Origin: Haemaphysalis longicornis
Taxonomy: Eukaryota; Arthropoda; Arachnida; Ixodida; Ixodidae
Direction: 5' to 3'
DNA length: 64,000 bases
Assembly: GCA_013339765.2 (NCBI GenBank)
Contig: CM023454.1
Coordinates: forward strand, 37,066,950-37,130,949
The position numbers and the translations under genes were made by a program. The notes below the pieces were generated by a model. The model searched no databases. It saw only the letters and a list, made by a program, of their open reading frames with translations, and was not told the DNA's origin. Within the stretch, counting starts at the first letter, position 1. Each line of letters starts with the position of its first letter. Below, in pieces: positions 9,116 to 20,217 of the stretch.

Positions 9116-11084
9116 GTAGGTAGGTAAGTTAGGTTCTAGCTCTAAGATACGTAGGCAGGTGGGTAGGTACTAAGGTAGTTAGGGGGTAGGTAGGCAGGTA
9201 GGCCGACAGGTAGATATGCTGCCACGCAGGTGTACAGGGAGGCGCGCCAGTAGGTAGGTGGGTGGGTGGGTGGGTATACATGTAGGTAGGGAGGTAGTTG
9301 GTGGGTATACATGTAGGTAGGTAGGTAGGTAGGCCGATTGGTAGGTGGGTGGGTATACATGTAGGTAGGTAGGTAGGTAACTAGGTAGGTGGGTACGTAG
9401 CTGGGTAGATAGGTAGGCAGGTAGGTAGGTGGACCGGCAGGCAGGCCAGTATGTATGCGAGGAGGTGGGCAGTGGCCAGGGGGGTGGGCGGGGACCTAGG
9501 TGGGTAGGTAGGTAAACATAGGTACAGTGGTAGGTGGGTAGGCACTCAGGTATGTATGTAGGCATGCATGCAAGTAGGTAGGCCGGTAGGCAGGCAGGTA
9601 GGCCGGCAGGGCGGCAAGCAGAGAGGTTATAAAGCAGTTAGGCAGGTAGGTAGGTATGAAGATAGACTCTGTGGTACGTAATCAGGAAGGTAAGTATTTG
9701 TTTTGCAGGCACGCAGGTAGACAGGCAGGCATGCAGGCTGGTAGGCAGGCAGGTTTTTAGGCAGGTGACTAGGTAGGCAGGTTGTTAGGAATTAGTTAAA
9801 TAGGTTCTAACAGGTAGGAAGGGAGGTTTGAGTTTATGCAGGCTGGTAGGAAGGCAGCCATGTAAACAGGCAGACAGGCAAGTCGGTATGAAGTTAGGTA
9901 GGTAGGTAAGTTATTGGGTGGGTAGGTTCTAAGATATCCTAAAGGTAGGTAGCTACCTAGGTATGTAGGATGTAGGTAGGCGTGTAAGCAGGCATATCAG
10001 GTAATTCAGCAAGAAGGTAGGTTGGCTGGCAGGCAGGAAGGCCGGTAGATAGGTGTGTAAATATTAGCTATGTAGGTAGATATATAAGATATATAGGAAG
10101 GTGGGTAGGTAGGTAGGTAGGTAGGTAGGTAGGTAGGTGGATGGTTTGGTAGTTAGGTAGGTTCTAAGGAACGCAGGCAGGTTGGTAGGTAGGTAGGTGG
10201 ATGGTTTGGTAGTTAGGTAGGTTCTAAGGAACGCAGGCAGGTTGGTAGGTACTTAGGAGACACGTAGGTAGACAGGCAGGCAAGAAGGGAGACCAGCAGT
10301 AAGACAGGTTGGCAGGCAGGTAGTTAAATAGGCATGTAGGTGAATGGGTAGGTAGTGTTTATTTAGGTAGTGTGGGTAGGCAGGTAGGTAGGCAGAGGTA
10401 GCTAGGCTGGCAGGGTGGTAGTTAGGCAGGTAGGTATGTAGGTAGGTAGGTTTTAGGGCAAGTAGGCATCTAGGTAATTTCTTAGGTAGGTAGGGCGTAG
10501 GTAGTCAGGTAGGCAGGTAGGTAGACTGGCAGGCAGGCAGGCCGGAAGGTATGTAGATAAGAAGATAGGTAGGTAGGTAGGCAGGTAGGTAGGTATGTAG
10601 TTAGGTAGCAGGTAGGAGTGTAGATAGGTTGGTAGTTATGTAGGTAGCTAGATAGGTAGGTTCTAAGTTATGTAGGCAGGTAGGTGCTAAGTTTGGTAGC
10701 ACGTACGTAGATAAATAGGCAAGCAGGGAGGCAGGTAGGAAGGCAGGTAGGCAGGCAGGTAGGACGGTATGTATGTAGGCACATGGGTAGGTAGTTATTA
10801 TTAGAAACGAAGTGAAGGCAGGAAGGTAGGTAGGCATTTAGGCATGCAGGTAGTAATGCGTGCAGGAAGGTACGCAGGCAGACAGGTAGACATGCAAGCA
10901 GGCAGGTATTCAGGCAGGCCTGCAGGTAAGTAGATAGGTAGTTAGGTGGATATGGGATAGGTAGGTAGGCAGGCAGACAGACATGCTGGCAGGCAGGCGG
11001 GAAGGCTGGCCTTTAAGTAGTTAGCTAAATAGGTAGCTAGGTAGGTAAGTATGAAAATAATTACGTAGGAAGTTAGGTTAAGTC
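9116..11084. repeat. Degenerate TAGG satellite array 1
   Basis: Almost the whole stretch is GGTA GGTA tetramers with variant units (CAGG, AAGG, TTAGG-like interruptions) and a strong G/C strand asymmetry. Short motifs recur inside it: GGGTATACATGTAGG appears three times between 9270 and 9370, and GGTTCTAAG near 9925, 10160, 10220 and 10659. The minus strand encodes spurious Pro-Thr-Tyr-Leu ORFs. The unit is four bases, not the five-base arthropod telomere repeat TTAGG. Confidence 0.9.
10131..10250. repeat. Exact 60-bp tandem duplication within the satellite
   Basis: Two adjacent 60-bp copies are identical (10131-10190 and 10191-10250). Each contains ATGGTTTGGTAGTTAGG and GGTTCTAAGGAACGCAGG. 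Identity of the pair against a diverged background points to a recent duplication by slippage or unequal exchange. Confidence 0.85.
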
Positions 11085-11400
11085 TGAAAGTTGGGTTAGT
11101 TGGTGTTTACATTAAAACCATTTTCCACCGGCAATTGGATAGGGACCAGTCAAGAAGTGGAAGGCACACGCGCTACACTTCAACTGAACATATTTCACTT
11201 GACACTTTAGGTGCTAGGCATTTATGACCGTTGATTGGTTTGATAATTTTTCATCATTTCTAAGTGTTATCTTTTTATCCCTGTCTGTTAGCGGTGACGT
11301 ATATTACATTTCCCAAGTAAACTACTTTCAGTGGAAGTCTAGCAATTGTCACGTCTACTTCTTTTGAGGTCCTCGACATCGGCTTTTCACTGGTAAATTG
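11085..11400. repeat. Non-satellite island, first copy of a ~315-bp repeat
   Basis: A block without TAGG units that aligns in direct orientation with 27085-27403. Shared stretches include TTTCTAAGTGTTAT, ATTGGTTTTAATA-like sequence after ATGACC, and TCTACTTCTTT near the right end. Both copies are embedded in the satellite and end at matching positions. No coding potential, terminal inverted repeats or tRNA-like head were recognised. Confidence 0.7.
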
Positions 11401-12215
11401 GTTCTAGGTTTGTAGGTAGGTAGGATGTAGTTAGGTAGCTTGACAGGTAGGCCGGAAGGTAATTAGGTGGGCAGGCATTGAGGTAGATAGGTATGTAAGT
11501 AGGTAGCCAAGTATTTAGGTAGACAGGTAAGCAGGAAGGCCGGAAGGCATGTTGGTAGGTAGGTAGAAAGTAGGTGCTGTCGTAGGTAGGTACGTAGGTA
11601 CACACGTAGGTAGGCAGGCGGCTGGTACGGAGGCAGACAGGAAGGTGGGCAGGCATGCAGGGAAGTAGGCGGGCAGGAAGGTTAGTGGAGATGAAAGTAG
11701 GAAGGTGGGTAGTTGGGTAGTTGAGTATGTATGTGGGTAGGTAGATAGGTAGTTAGGTGGGAAGCGGGTAATGTGGTAGGTAGTTAAGTACTTATGTAGG
11801 TAGACACTTTGGTACGCAGGTAGGTAGGAATGTAGGCAAGGGGGTAGGCATGTAAGCAGGCATGAAGGGAAAATAGCGGGCTTGCAGGGAGGCAGGCCGG
11901 CAAGTTGGCAGGTAGGAAGGCAGGCAGGTAGGACGGCAGGTAGTTAGGCAGGAAGGGATGTACGTAGGTAGGAAGGTAGGTTAGTAGGCAGGTAGGCAGC
12001 CAGGAAGGGAGGCAGGCGGGCATGCATGCATGCAGGCCGGAAAGTGGGCAGGCAGGAAGGCAGGCAGATAGGACGAAGGGTAGTTAGGTAGGAAGGTAGG
12101 AACTAAGGTAGGAAGGTAGGTTAGAAGGAAGGTAGGTTGGTAGGCAGAGCATGAAGGTAGGTTGGAGCAGGTAGGTACGTGGGTAGAAAGATAGGTAGGT
12201 AGGTAGAAGGTAGGT
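11401..12215. repeat. Degenerate TAGG satellite array 2
   Basis: Same tetramer array as at 9116, here with more AAGG and GGCAGG units and runs such as GGCATGCATGCATGCAGG near 12017. It ends abruptly where the 3' end of the CR1-like LINE begins. Confidence 0.9.
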
Positions 12216-12325
12216 AGTTATTAAGTTCGGTGCAGTTTTTACAAATACAGGGTTTTACATAAGGAGGTCTAATGGAAAAAAATCCGAGAAGGGGATCTCT
12301 CGTTTCATATTGCAAACAAAAATAT
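12216..12325 (-). mobile_element. 3' tip of CR1-like LINE, severed by gypsy-3
   Basis: On the minus strand this 110-bp piece continues the 3' untranslated region of the LINE at 18272-20240 once gypsy-3 is removed: both junctions carry the ATAT target duplication. It ends in TTAATAA against the satellite. A 64-codon minus ORF running from here into the satellite is chance. Confidence 0.6.
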
Positions 12326-12749
12326 TGTCACGAAGCCAGGGAAGACGCAGTTGTTTTGGAAAAGAAACAAGTTTATTGGCGCGAACTTGTGCTCCCCTAA
12401 CAACTCAAAATAATACAGAGGCGGCGAAACAGCGGTTAAGAAAGTGACGTGCTTCGGCGAACTCGCAGAACCGAATACCCCGGCGTCTGCTCTGCCAGCT
12501 TTTTATCTTTCGGCGCGCGTGGTTCTCGAACCGTCGATTCGCATCCCGGAACATTGTAGATCCAGGAAGATTATTCTAGGCTGTTCACGTTATATCGAGA
12601 TGCTCTCCCTATCAGAACAGATAACACATGCGGCACAGAAAGAAAGAATGGAAGACGCGCTTCCCTTGGCACAGAGATAACACAGATCGGCGCAGCCGGG
12701 CGGTAAAAGCCAAACACAAATAAACAAACCCAATGCATGGTTCGCGGCA
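12326..12749 (-). repeat. gypsy-3 left LTR (3' LTR)
   Basis: On the minus strand it begins TGCCGCGAACC at 12749 and ends CGTGACA at 12326. A minus-strand AATAAA lies at 12377-12372. It aligns end to end with 17852-18271. Confidence 0.9.
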
Positions 12750-12766
12750 TTACCCCCCTCTAAGAG
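12750..12766 (-). other. Polypurine tract of gypsy-3
   Basis: The minus strand reads CTCTTAGAGGGGGGTAA directly before the TG of the 3' LTR. The G-run-rich purine stretch in this position supports the LTR boundary and the leftward direction. Confidence 0.75.
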
Positions 12767-12823
12767 TGCATCGACCCGATGCTAACATGAGAGACAGTCC
12801 GAACAAATTAAAATTAAAGTTCG

Positions 12824-14060
12824 TCATCGTCTGTAGAAAGGTTTTAAGCGAACCACGTGGACGACTTCGGGGCGCGTGTGTCGTCGTGATGTTCCGGAGT
12901 CACCATCAGGGATCACTTCGTAGGTAAGTTCGCCAACACGTCGTAGAATCTTGTAGGGTCCGATATATCGTCGCAGAAGTTTCTCACTCAGTCCGCGTCG
13001 TCCCATGGGAGTCCAAACCCATACACGATCCCCTGGGTGGTTCTCGGCGGCTCGGCGTCAGAGGTTGTAGTGGCCGGCATCCACCAGCTGCTGGTCCGTT
13101 ACACAAACTCGAGCGAGCTGGCGAGCCTCCTCCACACACTGAAGGCATCTTTGGACGTCGGCGTTCAGGTCGTCGTCTTCTACGTGAGGCAGCATGGCGT
13201 CAAGCATTGTAGTCGGCAGTCTGCCGTAGACGAGCTTGAACGGTGTCATCTGCGTGGTTTCTTAGATAGCCGTATTGTACGCAAACGTACACAAAACGAC
13301 GTTGAACATTAGACTTCGTCCCAAGTCTTATATTCAACGTCGTCGTATATGGACAGCATATCCGCAATCGTCTTGTTCAAACGTTCCGTTAGTCCGTTCG
13401 TTGGGGAGTGGTACGCCGTCGTTCTTCGGTGATCCGTGTTGCTGTAGCGTAAGATTCCTTTCATGAGCTCCGCAGTAAAGGCCGTTTCTCGGTCCGTGAT
13501 GAGGACTTCAGGAGCTTCATGTCGCAGCACAACTTGTCTTATGAAAAACTTGGCGACTTCTTGTGCAGTCCCCCTCGGAAGAGCGGTGGTCTGTGCGTAG
13601 CGCGTCATATAGTCTGTTGCTACGACAATCCACTTGTTCTCGGATCGTGACGTAGGGAACGGGCCCAGAAGGTCCATTCCAATCTATTGGAAGGGCCTTG
13701 ATGGGACGGCGATCGGCTGCAGAAGTCGGGCGGGTCTCGTCGGTGGCGTTTTTCGTCGCTGACAGTCACGGCAGCTCCGGACGTAGTGGGTGACGTCGGA
13801 TGTAGGGTGGGGCCAGTAGTACTTCGCCTTGATTTTTCCAATTGTGCTGGCTGTGCGGAGATGTCCGAAAGATGGGTCGTCGTGGCACGCTTCCAAACTT
13901 TGTCACGAAGGTCTGCGGGGATGACAAGAAGGTAATTCTTTCTCGTTCCGGGTCGGAAATTCTTCACGAGGACGGAGTTTCACAGGCTGAATGCTGGTAA
14001 GCTGCGTTTGAATGTTCTAGGTACGCTGACGTTGCATCCCTCGAGGTGGACGAATATTAC
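12824..14060 (-). pseudogene. pol: Integrase of gypsy-3 pol (frameshifted)
   Basis: Reads leftward in several frames. The zinc domain (13896-13684) shows HLRTASTIGKIKAKYYWP and SCRDCQRRK, the HHCC pattern. The core (13677-13309) has MDLLGPFP, VVATDYMTRY (first Asp), LITDRETAF (second Asp) and GLTERLNKT (the Glu), so all three catalytic residues remain. The C-terminal region (13006-12824) has YIGPYKILRRVGELTYEV and VVRLKPFY, a typical gypsy tail. A one-base shift near 13890 separates the N-terminal part (KNFRPGTRKNYLLVIPADLR) from the zinc domain, and another lies near 13290-13250. Confidence 0.85.
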
Positions 14061-14067
14061 GCGTAAG

Positions 14068-14600
14068 TCAGGGTCGGCACGCTGCTGGGCGGCTAGGTCG
14101 CTCTCCGTCCGATTCCGAAGAACGTGCTGTTTTCATCAGAGTCTTGTGCTGGTGGTCGACTGGGGCGTGGGACAGGCAGTCGGCGTCGGAGTGTTTCCTG
14201 CCGGATTTATAAACGACTGTAACGTCGAACTCCTGCAGGCGCAAGCTACATCGCCCAAGACGGCCAGAGGGGTCCTTCAAATTGGCGAGCCAACACAGCG
14301 CGTGGTGGTCTGTCACAACCTTCTGTTGTCTTCCATACACGTATGGGCGAAATTTTGAAATCGCCCATATAATGCCAGGCACTCTTTCTCAGAGGCAGAG
14401 TAGTTTTTTTCCTCCTTCGACCGACCACGGCTGACAAAGGCGATTACTTTTTCGCACCCGCTTTGTTTTTGGACGAGGACGGCACCCAAGCCTATATCAC
14501 TGGCGTCGTGTGCATTTCCGTTTCGGCGTTTTCGTCAAAATGAGCGAGCACGGGCGTGGTTTGCAGGCGTTTTTTCAGCTCGCCGAATGCTTTTTCTTGG
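14068..14600 (-). pseudogene. pol: RNase H of gypsy-3 pol
   Basis: The minus strand gives PVLAHFDENAETEMHT, then a one-base deletion exactly where HTDAS with the catalytic Asp is expected, after which SDIGLGAVLVQ can be read in the next frame. Further on are FRPYVYGRQQKVVTDHHALC and LRLQEFDVTVVYKSGRKH, conserved C-terminal blocks. The frameshift inactivates the domain. Confidence 0.8.
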
Positions 14601-14653
14601 TCGTTTCCCAGCTGAAAGGGGTGCTATCTTTCGTCAAGCGCGTGAGCGGCTCT

Positions 14654-15600
14654 TCAATGCGTGCGAAGTTTGCGACGAAGCGCCGGTAGTATGCGCACAG
14701 TCCGAGAAATTTCGCACGCCCTTCTTGTCTTTCGGCCTTGGGAAGTTCGCAACGGCTGAAGTTTTTGCTGGGTCAGAAAGACTCCCTCACCGTTGACGAC
14801 GTGGCCCAAGAACTTGAGTTCCTCGTACGCGAAACGCACTGGTCAGGTTTCAGCGTTAGCCCCGACGTACGAATGGCCTCGAGTACAGACTCCAACCTTG
14901 CGAGGTGTTCATCGAAAGTCCGTGCGAATACGACAAACGTCGTCGAGGTATACGAGGCAGGTGTGCCACTTCAGGCCAGCTAGCACCGTGTCCATGACTC
15001 GTTGAAACGTTGCTGGCGCCGTGCACAGCCCGAAAGCTTCACCTTTGAACTCGTATAGGCGATCCGGGGTTATAAATGCCGTCTTCTCTCGGTCCCTCTC
15101 GACCACTTCAATTTCCAGTAGCCGGTCTTCAGATCCATCGATGAGAAGTACTTCGCATGGCAGAGGTGGTCGAGGGCGTCGTCGATTCGTGGCAGGGGGT
15201 ACACGTCCTTTTTGTTGATTTTGTTCAGTCGCCGGTAGTCAACGCAAGAACCTTAATGCGCCGTCTTTTTTCTTCACGGGTAGGACCGGTGCAGGCCACG
15301 AATTTTTCGATGGCTGTTTATTATGTCGTTGCTGAGCATGTCGTCGACTTGAGTCCGGATGGCTTCCCGCTCGTGTGAAGCGACGCGGTACGGTGACTGT
15401 CTGGTAGGTCGGGCTCCATCTTCGGTTATAATTCGGTGCCTCGCTAGGGGTGTCTGGCGTTTTTTGAGTTTGCCGAAAAACACTCGCTGTAGCGACGGAG
15501 CAAATCCAGTAATCTGTCCCGATTTTCTTGCGGCAGCGCCGGGTTCACGTCGAAAGGTTGCGGCGGCTTTGAAGCATCTGCGCGTGCGCATTCAAAGTTA
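14654..15600 (-). pseudogene. pol: Reverse transcriptase of gypsy-3 pol
   Basis: The N-terminal part (15591-15274) has RPTRQSPYRVASHEREAI and QVDDMLSNDII. The palm (15106-14909) has EKTAFITPDRLYEFK, FGLCTAPATFQRVMD and LVYLDDV, with the YxDD catalytic site intact near 14950. The thumb side (14839-14654) has RFAYEELKFLGHVV. The frames are joined only through shifts near 15270 and 14905, so no single protein is encoded. Confidence 0.85.
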
Positions 15601-15631
15601 GCGACCGCGATCACTTGACTTGCTTCTTGCG

Positions 15632-16310
15632 TTAATTCGAGGAATGCATTGCACCGCCCTTGTTTAGATGCTGGTATTCCTCGGTGAAATTCGTGACCAA
15701 AACATGGGATTTGCATTGCTTAAAGCGCGCAATGCCTCTTGCGACGGAGACACCGCGGTTGAGAAGCAACCTTTGGTCACCCTCTACGATAGCGTCGATG
15801 TTAGGAGCAGCATCCTCACTGTAGACGGCGATCATCAAGCTTGCGCGGGGTGGCAGGGTGACGTGATCGTCGGCGATCCTTCCAGCAGCACGGTGATCGG
15901 TGTTCAGTGGCGGCGTCGTAGAGTGATCAGAGGAAAAAGTTATCGACTTGGTCTGGAGATCAATTATTGCGACATTGTCTGTCAAAAAAGTCCATTTCGA
16001 GTATTACGTCGCGGGAGCAGTTAGGTAAAATTACGAACGCAGCAGGGTACGTGTGCCGTCTATGGTGACGCGGGATGTGCACGTTCCACTTGGCGTTACG
16101 AGATCGCCTCCTGCTGTGCGTATGTGCGGACCGTCCCATCTTGTCGTAACTTTCTTCAGCTTAGACGCGAATGACCCGCTCATCACCGAGTAGTCGGCTC
16201 CCGTTTCGATGAGGGCGACTACGTCAAAGCCGTCGATGGACAGCTGAACGTCGGACGCTGCCTTCTTCGAGTTCCGGGTGCGTCGTGGCGTCGTATCTCG
16301 CCTTCTGCGT
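15632..16310 (-). pseudogene. pol: Protease and protease-RT linker of gypsy-3
   Basis: Minus-strand reading near 16250-16190 gives SIDGFDVVALIETGADYSVM. This is the retropepsin active-site loop, with Glu in place of the usual Asp of the DTG triad (codon GAA at 16207-16205). It is followed by SFASKLKKVTTRWDGP and DLVTPSG, normal for this family. The linker ORF (15985-15632) has VAIIDLQTKSITF and VLVTNFTEEYQHLNKGGA, which precede RT in arthropod gypsy elements. Confidence 0.75.
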
Positions 16311-16589
16311 GTTGACCGGTCGGGTACTGTGCATCGTCGTTGTCGTCATCTAGCGGTAGGTTTGGTCATGTCAAGTACGCGTCGCGCTGTGTGGTTGTCG
16401 TCGTGTTCAGGAGTCACGTCAGGGTTAGGTCGGGTCGTCGGGATGAGGGCATGTCGTAAGTCACACTCTTCGGCGAATCGTTGCGTCGTTGAGGGTTTTC
16501 GGTTTTCCGCCGTTGTGCAACTTCACCTCCAGAAGTTGCCGCCTTTAGTTTCCCCCGCGTGGGCTGGGGGACCTTCCACGTGCGAAGTC

Positions 16590-17822
16590 AGCACTGCTGC
16601 GGAGTCCGGAGACTGGTACGGGTAGGGCGACGGCGAACGGTTGAAACGGGCTGGTCCACTGGTGGTGTTGGACAGGTATTCTTCCATATCAGATGGGAGC
16701 TGGCCGGGTTGGGGCGTGGTGCGTCGACGGAGAAACCACAAAGTCCGAGTCTCTTGTATGGGCAGCGACGGTAGACGTGGTCGGCCTCTCCGGTGTTCGC
16801 CATACGTCAGTCTTCCTCGGCGTCTGGTTTCGTACTACAGGGGGTCGGGCGGGCGACAGTGGGCGGCGGTACGGCGGGGCCTCTTGACGACGTGTTGGAG
16901 CAGGGCGGGGGCGACGAACAGCCGCAGAGTAGGTCATAGCCTCTGGCTCGCGGGGTGCTTCGGACGGCACAGAAGTTCCCAAAGCCTGCTGTACTTCTTC
17001 CCGGATCACGTCGGTCAGTGAAGCGACTTGAGGTTGTGGTGTCGTCATCGGGAAAAGTTTCCGCAGCTCCTTCCTTACCACTGCGCGGATAGTGTCGCGT
17101 AGTGAGTCGGAGTTAATAGCGCTGGCACCAATCGTCTCCGAAACCAGCGAATTGATTAGGCGGTCGTACTGCCTCGTTCGGATTTCGAGCGTCTTCTCTA
17201 TCGCGGCGGCCTCAGACGCGAATTCGGACACGGTCTTGGGGGGTTGCGAACAAGGCACGCGAAGAGCTCTTGCTTCACACCTCGCCTCAGAAACCGTAGT
17301 TTCTTTTTTCCGTCATTTCTGAATCGCACGGCGAAAAAGTCGCTTCATCTCCTCGACGAAGATCATGACCCCTTCGTTGGGGTGCTGTGTTCGAGTTTCC
17401 AGCAAAAGTGCTGCGCGTTCATTTTCTGACCATGTAGTAAAGGTCTTCAGAACTCACTTTTAAACTGAGCCCAGTTTGTCAAGAAGTTCTCGTGGTTCTC
17501 GAACCAAGTGCGAGCCGAATCTTCCAAGTAAAGAAAGCATGCCGGAAGTTTCTGCATCGTCCCACCTGTTGAATTTCCGGACGCGCTCCAGTTTCTCCAA
17601 CCATTCTTCTGGGTCTTCTGCGGGGGCTCCTCCCAATGATAGTGGATCCCGTGGCTGCTGCAGAACGACGGGACGATCGGCTTGGTTGACCATGGTGCTG
17701 GTTGCGACGTCTTTCTTCGTCGTTTTCTCCGGTAGTAGACCGAACTCGGGTGGTAAATCTTGCCGGCTGAGTCTGGCTCTTGTTGGACTGGCTTGGCGAA
17801 TTTCAGAGGTTATAGTGGGCAT
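16590..17822 (-). pseudogene. gag: gag of gypsy-3 with damaged zinc knuckle
   Basis: Starts with Met at 17822 just inside the primer site. The N-terminal ORF (17822-17460) has DPLSLGGAPAEDPEEWLEKL, typical of arthropod gypsy gag. A later frame (17440-17300) reads TRTQHPNEGVMIFVEEM, and 17258-16689 gives a basic, proline-rich C-terminus. The Cys-box near 16800-16740 reads GEADHVYRRC, but the preceding cysteines are replaced, so the CCHC nucleic-acid knuckle is broken. At least two frameshifts separate the pieces. Confidence 0.75.
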
Positions 17823-17834
17823 GAAGGGTGCTAC

Positions 17835-17850
17835 GCAGCACCTCCACCAG
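17835..17850 (-). other. Primer-binding site of gypsy-3
   Basis: The minus strand after the 5' LTR reads TCTGGTGGAGGTGCTGC, so TGGTGGAGGTGC begins within three bases of the LTR end, as a primer site should. The same motif in altered form follows the 5' LTR of gypsy-4 near 58080. I could not assign the tRNA. Confidence 0.6.
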
Positions 17851-17851
17851 A

Positions 17852-18271
17852 TGTCACGAAGCCAGGGACGAAGCAGTTGTTTGGAAAAAACAAGTTTATT
17901 GGGGTGAACTTGTGCTCCCCTAACAACTCAAAAGAATACAGAGGCGGCGAAACAGCGGTCAACAAAGTGACGTGCGTCGGCGCACGTCGCAGAATCGAAT
18001 ACACCGGCGTCTGCTCTGCCGGCTTTTTATCTTTCGGCGCGCGTGGTTCTCGAACCGTCGATTCTCATCGAGAACATTGTAGATCCAAGAAGATTATTCC
18101 GGGCTGTTCACGTTAGATAGAGATGCTCTCCTTATCAGAACAGATGACATTGCGGCACAGAAAGAAAGAATGGAACACGCGCTGCCCATGGCACAGCGAT
18201 AACACAGACCGGCGCAGCCGGGCGGTAAAAGCAAAACAAAAATAAACAAACCCAATGCATGGTTCGCGGCA
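17852..18271 (-). repeat. gypsy-3 right LTR (5' LTR)
   Basis: A 420-bp partner of 12326-12749, with the same termini (TGCCGCG... and ...CGTGACA on the minus strand) and a minus-strand AATAAA near 17894. Substitutions and small indels are few compared with the gypsy-1 pair. Confidence 0.9.
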
Positions 18272-18449
18272 ATATCATTGGAGAGGCGGTATACACAACA
18301 ATTAAAATAGAACACAGAGGAACAAATTCAAACAAATAGTTATTCATTGGTGGTAAATTCACGTACTGCGCATGTGCGCAGTAGGTAGTTTTAAGAAGTT
18401 TAATGTATTTTTTTGTTCCGTAAATACGAGGCACCATCTATACCTTCGG

Positions 18450-20217
18450 TTAAGCGGGGGGGAAACAAGCAGGCGATCGGAGTTTTGATTATGAGAGTGT
18501 ACCAAGTATGTATTTTCTTACAGACCTACAAAAAGAGCTCTGGGAGGGGTATGAGATTGGAGAAGGGGTAAGGCATTCCAGATGGCGGCAGCAGAAAATA
18601 ACTGTTTCGTTTTCCGTAGTTGGACCGACTGTTGGAAGTAATAAATTGTTGCACTGAAAACATGGTGTTGTTTGTGTTAAGCAAACATGTTCTTTCAAAG
18701 GACGAGAAAATTCAGGAATATCTAATTAACGGGAAATAAGTACACATAGCTTAAGATCAAGTTTCCAGAGAGAGGGGTAGGATGCCAAAGTGGTGGAAGA
18801 TCGGATTTTACAGTATATCGGCAATCACTGAATGTAAGCAGGACGAACAACTCATTTCGAAGACGACGCAGTGGTGCAAGATGGGTATTATACGTGTTGC
18901 CCCAGAAAGACAAAAATACTAAAGGTGGGTGTGAGTGACCGAGAAATATAACGATCGTATAAGGCACATGTGAAAAAAATAACAGGTTTTAATGAGAACA
19001 CGAATGCCGAATACTATTTGATGTAACCTATCTGATGTGTTTGTGAAATTTCATGATTTTGTCTATGATAACTCCAAGAAACGTAGTAGAATCTGATGAA
19101 TAGATGACGTGATTCTCAAAAATTATATATGGTGTGTTTGTAAGTTCTTTGTGAGTGGAATAAAAGATCATGAAGTGGTTTGAGCCTGTTATTTTGTAAC
19201 AGGTTATTTTCGCACCCCCAGTTAATGTTTTCAAGATCGGTCGTTAAGTTTGCTGTGAGATTAGAGATATCGTTGTCACAAGAAAATATTGTCGTATCAT
19301 CAGCATAGAGGATACAGTAACTGTTGTTGAGGCAGGTAGGGAGGTAATTGATATATATAAGGAATAGCAGGAGACGTAAGATAGCAGCCTGAGGAACACC
19401 CTGGTTGACGATTCTTGGGTCAGATATAGCACTGCCAAATTTCACAGACTGGCTTCGGTTGCTTAGGTAATTTTTATGAGTAAATGGGCCGGGCCACACA
19501 CACCAAGAGATTCTAGTTTTTGCAAAAAGATATTATTATTGATAGTGTCGAATGCTTTTGTAAGATCAATGAATACGGCACCCGCGAAAAGGCGAATATC
19601 TAAACTCTGTTTTATGTAGTCCGTAATCTTAATAGTGCAAGTTAAATGGAATAATAAGGCCTGAAGCCAAACTGTCGTGGTGTTAATAAACTGAATTTTT
19701 TGACGTAGTTCATTATTCTCGATACAATCACCTTTTCAATCAGTTTACTGAAAATGGCAGGGCCCGCCGCGGTGGCTCAGTGGCTAAGGCGTTGCGCTGC
19801 TGAGCACGAGCTCGCGGGTTCGATTCCCGCCGCGGCGGCCGCTTTTCTGATGGAGGCGAAAAGCAAAAACGCCCGTGTGTACGAGATTTCGGCGCACGAT
19901 AAAGATCCCAGGTGGTCAAATTATTCCGGAGCCCTCCACTACGGCGCGCCTCATCGCCTGCGTTGCGTCGGCGCGTTTAAACCCACAATCAAACATCAAA
20001 AATGGCAGTATTGTTATGGGGCGGTAGTTAAATAAGCTATTTCGGTAACCCTTTTTGAACACTGGTAATATCTTACCCTTTTTTTCAGATCTTTGAGAAA
20101 GATGCCGCTTTTGAATATTGTGTTGAATAAATGCACAAGAACGGTCGAAATATCGCCAGCTACTTCCTTTACTTTAGCAGGGCAGATATTGTCAAGCCCG
20201 CCACCGCTGCTTTTCAT
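18450..20217 (-). pseudogene. LINE-A reverse transcriptase fragment
   Basis: The first part (20217-20014) reads MKSSGGGLDNICPAKVKE, the opening of the fingers. After the SINE, 19499-19116 reads YLSNRSQSVKFGSAIS, GVPQAAILRLLLFLIYINYL and YCILYADDTTIFS; YADD lies at 19307-19296. The tail near 18690-18550 has NYGKRNSYF-like sequence in a shifted frame. The GVPQ-A (normally GVPQG) and L-R-L (normally L-G-P) changes, together with frameshifts, show it is inactive. Confidence 0.75.
19761..19998 (+). mobile_element. tRNA-derived SINE with 10-bp target duplication
   Basis: A 238-bp element flanked by AAAATGGCAG at 19751-19760 and 19999-20008. The head has pol III promoter boxes: A box GGTGGCTCAGTGG (19771-19783) and B box GGTTCGATTCC (19817-19827). 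The body contains AAAAACGCCCGTGTG and GATCCCAGGTGGTCAAATTA, ending in an A-rich tail. This head and body are familiar from hard-tick genomes, where tRNA-related SINEs such as Ruka are described; the exact family cannot be fixed here. It sits within the LINE-A RT. Confidence 0.9.

Larger units (their letters stand above)
12326..18271 (-). mobile_element. gypsy-3: near-complete Ty3/gypsy element, 5.9 kb
   Basis: Minus-strand element with 420-424-bp LTRs at both ends, polypurine tract, integrase, RNase H, RT, protease, gag and primer site in the Ty3/gypsy order. The four bases ATAT flank it on both sides (12322-12325 and 18272-18275), the target duplication expected from integration. It interrupts a CR1-like LINE. 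The LTR pair is visibly more alike than that of gypsy-1, so this insertion is younger, yet gag and pol carry several frameshifts and one zinc-knuckle loss, so it is not autonomous. Confidence 0.9.

Noticed and set aside
9116..12215. CRISPR array
   Set aside because: There are no constant repeats separated by unique spacers; the period is four bases and the genome is eukaryotic.
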